From UBA8199 sp035358715 (GTDB lineage: Bacteria; Verrucomicrobiota; Verrucomicrobiia; Limisphaerales; UBA8199), in NCBI GenBank assembly GCA_035358715.1, contig DAOPPX010000148.1, forward strand, positions 1 through 10,221: a stretch of DNA of 10,221 nucleotides, given 5' to 3'. The notes below the pieces were generated by a model, which worked only from the letters and a program-made list of their open reading frames with translations, was not told where the DNA came from and searched no databases. The position numbers were made by a program, and so were the translations under genes. Positions 7,205 through 10,221 of this stretch are shown here, one piece after another; positions within the stretch are counted from its first letter, which is position 1, and every line of letters starts with the position of its first letter.

Positions 7205-8245
7205 GTGGCCAGACCCATTGAGCAGATCGCCATCTCGCAGGCCGACCTGGCGCCCTTTGTCACCGGAACCACCCAGGCGGACCAGGCCCACGGTCTGCTG
7301 GCGCAGCAGAAAGGCGTGTGGGAGCTGCTGCGCAATGGTTATGATACCTTGCGCACCGTTCGGACCAAGGTGTTCGATTTCGACCGGTTCCACATTAAGG
7401 TGCAGTTCAACCCAGGTCGGATGATTTCGACGGCGGCCAAGGTGGACGCCACCTCGATCAAAGAGCGCAAGTGCTTCCTGTGCACGGAGAACCTCCCTGC
7501 CGTCCAGCGCGGCATCACATGCGAGGGGGACTATCTGGTGCTGTGCAATCCATTCCCCATTTTCCCGGAGCACTTCACTATTTCCTGCCTGCGGCATACG
7601 CCCCAGGTCATCCGCGACTCGTTCGCCACCTTCCTCAAGATCACCCGTGACCTCGGCACCCGCTACCTGGTGCTTTACAACGGGCCGCGATGCGGCGCCT
7701 CCGCTCCGGACCACCTCCATTTTCAGGCCGGGAACCGGTCTTCTGTGCCACTGGATGCGGAGTTCGAGGGCATGAGAGCGGCTTACACGACCCAGCTCTT
7801 CGAATCCGACACTCTGCGCGCGTGGAGCGTCGAGAATTGTCTCCGCCACTTCATTACCCTGGAGTCACCCGATGCTGGCACTTTGCAGAAGTCGTTTGAC
7901 GCGCTCTATGCGGTGATCCAGGAGGGTGGGCAGGCGGGTGAGGAGCCGATGATGAACATTCTCGGTTTTCATGCCAATGAGGAGTGGCGAATCCATGTGT
8001 TCCCCCGTGCCAAACATCGCCCCGCCTTCTACTTCCTTGAGGGCGATGGAAAGCTGCTGATCAGTCCCGCTGCCGTCGAGATGGGCGGCATCTGCACCAC
8101 GCCCCGAGAGCAGGATTTCGAGAAGGTCACCCGGGAACATATTGTCGAGATGTACAAAGAAGTGTGTGTCTCGCAAGACCGGTTTGCCGGCATCAAGACC
8201 CGACTGGCCGCCCAGCTTGCCACAGGCGCTCAACATCAAAGCTGA
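7205..8245 (+). CDS. DUF4922-like protein, putative nucleotide-sugar phosphorylase/nucleotidyltransferase (HIT/GalT superfamily)
   Basis: 346 aa, cytoplasmic, starting at GTG 7205, the only plausible start in this stretch. The motif PDHLHFQAG (residues 168-176) gives H170-x-H172-x-Q174, the H-x-H-x-Q form typical of the GalT/Ap4A-phosphorylase/VTC2 branch of the HIT superfamily. There the middle His carries a covalent nucleotidyl intermediate, and plant VTC2 (GDP-L-galactose phosphorylase) has a very similar HLHFQA. C90-x-x-C93 (CFLC) with H123 and H131 could bind zinc. Other conserved-looking blocks are CNPFPIFPEH (114-123), YNGPRCGASAPDH (158-170) and NILGF...EWRIHVFPR (251-268). The expected chemistry is swapping a nucleotidyl group between phosphate or nucleotide and a sugar-1-phosphate; the substrate is unknown. 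It lies 24 bp after the glycosyltransferase with no clear ribosome binding site, so translational coupling is likely. It ends 16 bp before the convergent kinase stop. The domain name is from memory of Bacteroides and Verrucomicrobiota homologues. Confidence 0.85.
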   Translation: MARPIEQIAISQADLAPFVTGTTQADQAHGLLAQQKGVWELLRNGYDTLRTVRTKVFDFDRFHIKVQFNPGRMISTAAKVDATSIKERKCFLCTENLPAVQRGITCEGDYLVLCNPFPIFPEHFTISCLRHTPQVIRDSFATFLKITRDLGTRYLVLYNGPRCGASAPDHLHFQAGNRSSVPLDAEFEGMRAAYTTQLFESDTLRAWSVENCLRHFITLESPDAGTLQKSFDALYAVIQEGGQAGEEPMMNILGFHANEEWRIHVFPRAKHRPAFYFLEGDGKLLISPAAVEMGGICTTPREQDFEKVTREHIVEMYKEVCVSQDRFAGIKTRLAAQLATGAQHQS

Positions 8246-8261
8246 GGGCTCGGCCCCGGCG
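8246..8261. other. Tight convergent junction with a short hairpin
   Basis: Only 16 bp separate the stop codons of the plus-strand DUF4922-like gene and the minus-strand kinase gene. GGGC (8246-8249) and GCCC (8253-8256) form a 4-bp stem with a 3-nt loop, too short and without a T-run to be a confident bidirectional terminator. The two transcripts probably overlap at their 3' ends. Confidence 0.3.
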
Positions 8262-9272
8262 TCAGGGCACGACCTGCGGTTTTATTGTGCGGCAATGCAG
8301 GGCGGCTAGACGGTCGCTCAGTCGCCTGAACATTGCTTCGCCTTGATAGATTCCGACAATTGCTCCCCCCGACCCGGAAAACTGTGCGCTCGCACCGCAC
8401 CGGCGCGCCGCCTCGATCATCTCGACCTGCCAGGGCGGCAGAGTGTAAATGCTGCGCCGGGTGTCGAAGTTCTCGTTTATTAGCCGGCCCAACGTCTCGT
8501 AGTCACGGCGCAACAAGGCCTGCCGCCCCTTGGCAGCGAGGTCGGCGCAGTGCTTCATCGCACCTACGACTTTCGCCTCTCCGCGGTTGAAACGGCCCCG
8601 GATGTCATTGTGGAACACTTCGGTCGGCTCGCTGAAGTCCGTGTGGTACGACAGGTAAAGGGGCGGCAGCAACGTCGGGTCCAGCGGCTCATAGTAATAG
8701 CTGGGGAAACCCTGCACGCTGTGCTCGCGCGCCGGATCGAAGTCCATATAAACCAGGCCCTCGTAAACCTGGGCCACACGATCCTGCAGGCCGGCGGTGA
8801 TGCCCAGTTCATCGCATTCGATCCGAAGCGCAAGACTCGGCTGGGCTTCCCTGGGAATATCAACGTGATAGAACTCCATCAGGCACCGGAGGGTTGCGAT
8901 GACGATTCCGCTCGAACCGGCCATCCCCACCTGCTGCGGAACGTTGGTCTGGTAGCGCACAGAGAAGTTCTGGTCGTGGAGTTCAATACCCTGGGCCTGG
9001 CAATAGTCCACAAACCGCTTGATGGTAGCCTTGATAAGTCGAATGCCGCCGTAATAGCCGTGCAGTTTGACATCTCGTGCGAGGTCATGGATCGAGGCGA
9101 ACCGCGCCCGGTCGTTTTGCGCCAACACGATTTCCAGTGTGTCCCATTCGTAGAGCACCACCTCGGCGCAGAAGTTCCGGATGATCATCGCGATGGTCTT
9201 GCCGTGGTACCCGTCTGACGGATTCCCCACCAACCCAGCCCGCGAATAGGCGCGCTTACGGATGAGGTTCAT
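8262..9272 (-). CDS. GHMP kinase, glucuronokinase-like (sugar-1-kinase)
   Basis: Cytoplasmic ATP-dependent kinase of 336 aa, predicted to phosphorylate C1 of a free sugar, most likely D-glucuronate. GHMP motifs are in order: motif 1 RAGLVGNPSDGYHGKT (residues 11-26), ATP-binding motif 2 VPQQVGMAGSSGIV (111-124), and motif 3 QFSGSGGAIVGI (297-308). D164 in AGLQDRVAQVY (160-170) is the candidate catalytic Asp. Beyond the motifs it shares long blocks with plant glucuronokinase as I remember it: GYYGGIRL (72-79), IELHDQNF (96-103), GLVYMDF (172-178), LLPPL (201-205), NENFDTRR (266-273) and EAARRCGASAQFSGSGG (287-303). The ATG lies inside the upstream galU-like gene (17-bp overlap, different frame), implying translational coupling. 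The next step in the pathway, conversion of the sugar-1-phosphate to a UDP-sugar, is the natural role of that partner. The main alternative is another GHMP sugar-1-kinase (galactose, arabinose or fucose type), but those match less well. Confidence 0.87.
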   Translation of the reverse strand: MNLIRKRAYSRAGLVGNPSDGYHGKTIAMIIRNFCAEVVLYEWDTLEIVLAQNDRARFASIHDLARDVKLHGYYGGIRLIKATIKRFVDYCQAQGIELHDQNFSVRYQTNVPQQVGMAGSSGIVIATLRCLMEFYHVDIPREAQPSLALRIECDELGITAGLQDRVAQVYEGLVYMDFDPAREHSVQGFPSYYYEPLDPTLLPPLYLSYHTDFSEPTEVFHNDIRGRFNRGEAKVVGAMKHCADLAAKGRQALLRRDYETLGRLINENFDTRRSIYTLPPWQVEMIEAARRCGASAQFSGSGGAIVGIYQGEAMFRRLSDRLAALHCRTIKPQVVP

Positions 9273-10149
9273 TCAGCAATTGCACCAGGAACTTGCGGAG
9301 CGCAGCCCCGTATTTCTTGTCCGCCAGCGCGAATTCAACAAAGGCACGGAAGTAGGCGTCGTAGTTCCCAATGTCGAAGCGCCGCTCGTTCTTGCGCAGC
9401 CTCATTCCCAAGACCTTCTTCCCATCTTGGATAAGCAACCGGATTGCGTCGGTCAACTGTATCTCATCACCCTTGCCGGGGGCGGTGCGCCGCAGCGCAG
9501 CGAAGATCCCCGGCGCGAAAACATAACGGGCGGCGATCGCCAGGTTACTGGGCGCCTCCTTGGCACTGGGCTTCTCAATCACATCAGCCAACTCGAACAC
9601 CTCCCCTCCACCCTTGGGCTTGGCCACCCCGTAGTTGTGGGTTTCTCGCGCGGGCACCTCCTCGAAGGCGACCACCGCCTCGGCCTCTTGCTCCACGAAG
9701 CACCGTGTCATACGGCGGATAATGTCGCTTTGGGCGTGCAAGCCTATGATGGAATCCCCCAGAGCCACCACGAACGGCAACTCGCCCACGAAAGGCTGGG
9801 CGCACAGCACCGCATGCCCCAGCCCCAGCAACTGCCGCTGGCGCGTGTAGAAGTACTGCACCGGCGCACGCTCAAACTCCAGCTCCTCCAGCAGTTCCTC
9901 CTTGCCCGTCTCCCGCAGGGTCTGGATCATCTCCTCATTCAGGTCGAAGTGGTTCTCGATTGAGGTCTTTCCCGGGCCGGTCACAAATAACAGCCGCTTC
10001 ATCCCGGCACGGGTGAGTTCCTCGACCACATATTGGACCCCCGGCTTGCGACCCACCGGAAGCATTTCCTTGGGCTGCGATTTGGTGGCGGGTAACAGGC
10101 GGGTGCCCAAACCTGCCACCGGCACTACAGCAATGTTGACTTCGTTCAT
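9256..10149 (-). CDS. galU: UTP--glucose-1-phosphate uridylyltransferase-like nucleotidyltransferase (GalU family)
   Basis: 297 aa, the usual GalU length. It is cytoplasmic and expected to join UTP and a sugar-1-phosphate into UDP-sugar and pyrophosphate. Motifs: PVAGLGTRLLPATKSQPKEM (residues 10-29, nucleotide-binding loop with catalytic Arg/Lys), IENHFD (64-69), GLGHAV (109-114), LGDSII (130-135; GalU enzymes usually have PDV here), EKP (192-194), GKGDEIQLTDAI (225-236) and FDIGNYDAY (258-266; usually DCG). The start ATG 10149 fits the family N-terminus; no strong ribosome binding site precedes it. Its 3' end overlaps the glucuronokinase-like gene by 17 bp, so the two are one operon. This context suggests it may accept glucuronate-1-phosphate or several sugar-1-phosphates, like plant UDP-sugar pyrophosphorylase, rather than only glucose-1-phosphate. 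That is inference; classical GalU activity remains the default. Confidence 0.9.
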   Translation of the reverse strand: MNEVNIAVVPVAGLGTRLLPATKSQPKEMLPVGRKPGVQYVVEELTRAGMKRLLFVTGPGKTSIENHFDLNEEMIQTLRETGKEELLEELEFERAPVQYFYTRQRQLLGLGHAVLCAQPFVGELPFVVALGDSIIGLHAQSDIIRRMTRCFVEQEAEAVVAFEEVPARETHNYGVAKPKGGGEVFELADVIEKPSAKEAPSNLAIAARYVFAPGIFAALRRTAPGKGDEIQLTDAIRLLIQDGKKVLGMRLRKNERRFDIGNYDAYFRAFVEFALADKKYGAALRKFLVQLLNEPHP

Positions 10150-10189
10150 GCGACGGCGCCCATGCTATCGCGCGCCTGGACCTAATCAA

Positions 10190-10204
10190 GGCGCGAATCG
10201 CGCC
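10190..10204. repeat. GC-rich palindrome upstream of the galU-like gene
   Basis: GGCGCGAATCGCGCC is a near-perfect palindrome (7-bp arms around one A), centred about 48 bp upstream of the galU-like start codon in the 72 bp of non-coding sequence at the window end. It could be an operator for the galU-kinase operon or part of the transcript end of a gene beyond the window. No T-run follows within the window. Confidence 0.35.
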
Positions 10205-10221
10205 GCCACCGAGACGCTCTC

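Noticed and set aside
8246..8261. Bidirectional intrinsic terminator between the convergent genes
   Set aside because: Only a 4-bp stem can be drawn and no T-tract follows on either strand.
8550..9963. Plus-strand open frames of over 220 codons opposite the kinase and galU-like genes
   Set aside because: The minus strand carries complete GHMP-kinase and GalU motifs, so these are antisense shadows of high-GC coding sequence.
1..10221. CRISPR array, insertion sequence, prophage or toxin-antitoxin locus
   Set aside because: No regularly spaced repeats, transposase or integrase motifs, terminal inverted repeats, or small paired toxin/antitoxin genes were seen.

Overview
The window is GC-rich, densely coded bacterial DNA with seven recognisable genes. 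It probably comes from the Verrucomicrobiota (Pedosphaera/Limisphaera-like). The clearest hint is the secreted cyclophilin, whose C-terminal half carries an 'SATNL.G.W ... FFRL' module that I associate with extracellular proteins of that phylum. The gene mix (OPA transporter, AraM/EgsA-type dehydrogenase, DUF4922-type protein) is compatible with this. The assignment is an inference, not a phylogeny.

Left half, all on the minus strand, read right to left: an ITP/XTP pyrophosphatase (rdgB, 5006-4314), a secreted peptidyl-prolyl isomerase with a long beta-rich tail (4195-2996), a glycerol-1-phosphate dehydrogenase of the AraM/EgsA family (2760-1372), and a GlpT-like organophosphate:phosphate antiporter (1302 to beyond base 1). 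The last two are 69 bp apart, the transporter has a strong ribosome binding site, and together they look like a glycerol-phosphate uptake and oxidation (or export) unit.

The centre (5007-5650) is about 640 bp without a credible gene. It separates rdgB (leftward) from the right-hand genes (rightward), so both sets of promoters should lie in it. It holds a small 11-bp tandem repeat.

Right half: two plus-strand genes, a two-domain family-2 glycosyltransferase (5651-7180) and a DUF4922-like protein with a GalT/VTC2-type H-x-H-x-Q active-site motif (7205-8245). They converge, with only 16 bp between stop codons, on two overlapping minus-strand genes: a GalU-like nucleotidyltransferase (10149-9256) and a GHMP kinase strikingly like plant glucuronokinase (9272-8262). 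Kinase plus pyrophosphorylase would turn a free sugar (glucuronate is the best guess) into sugar-1-phosphate and then UDP-sugar. The DUF4922 protein may act on a sugar-1-phosphate/nucleotide-sugar pair, and the glycosyltransferase may use a nucleotide-sugar. This four-gene nucleotide-sugar salvage/glycan module is the most interesting thing here. The joint pathway is my inference from families and context. No RNA gene, insertion sequence or CRISPR array was found.
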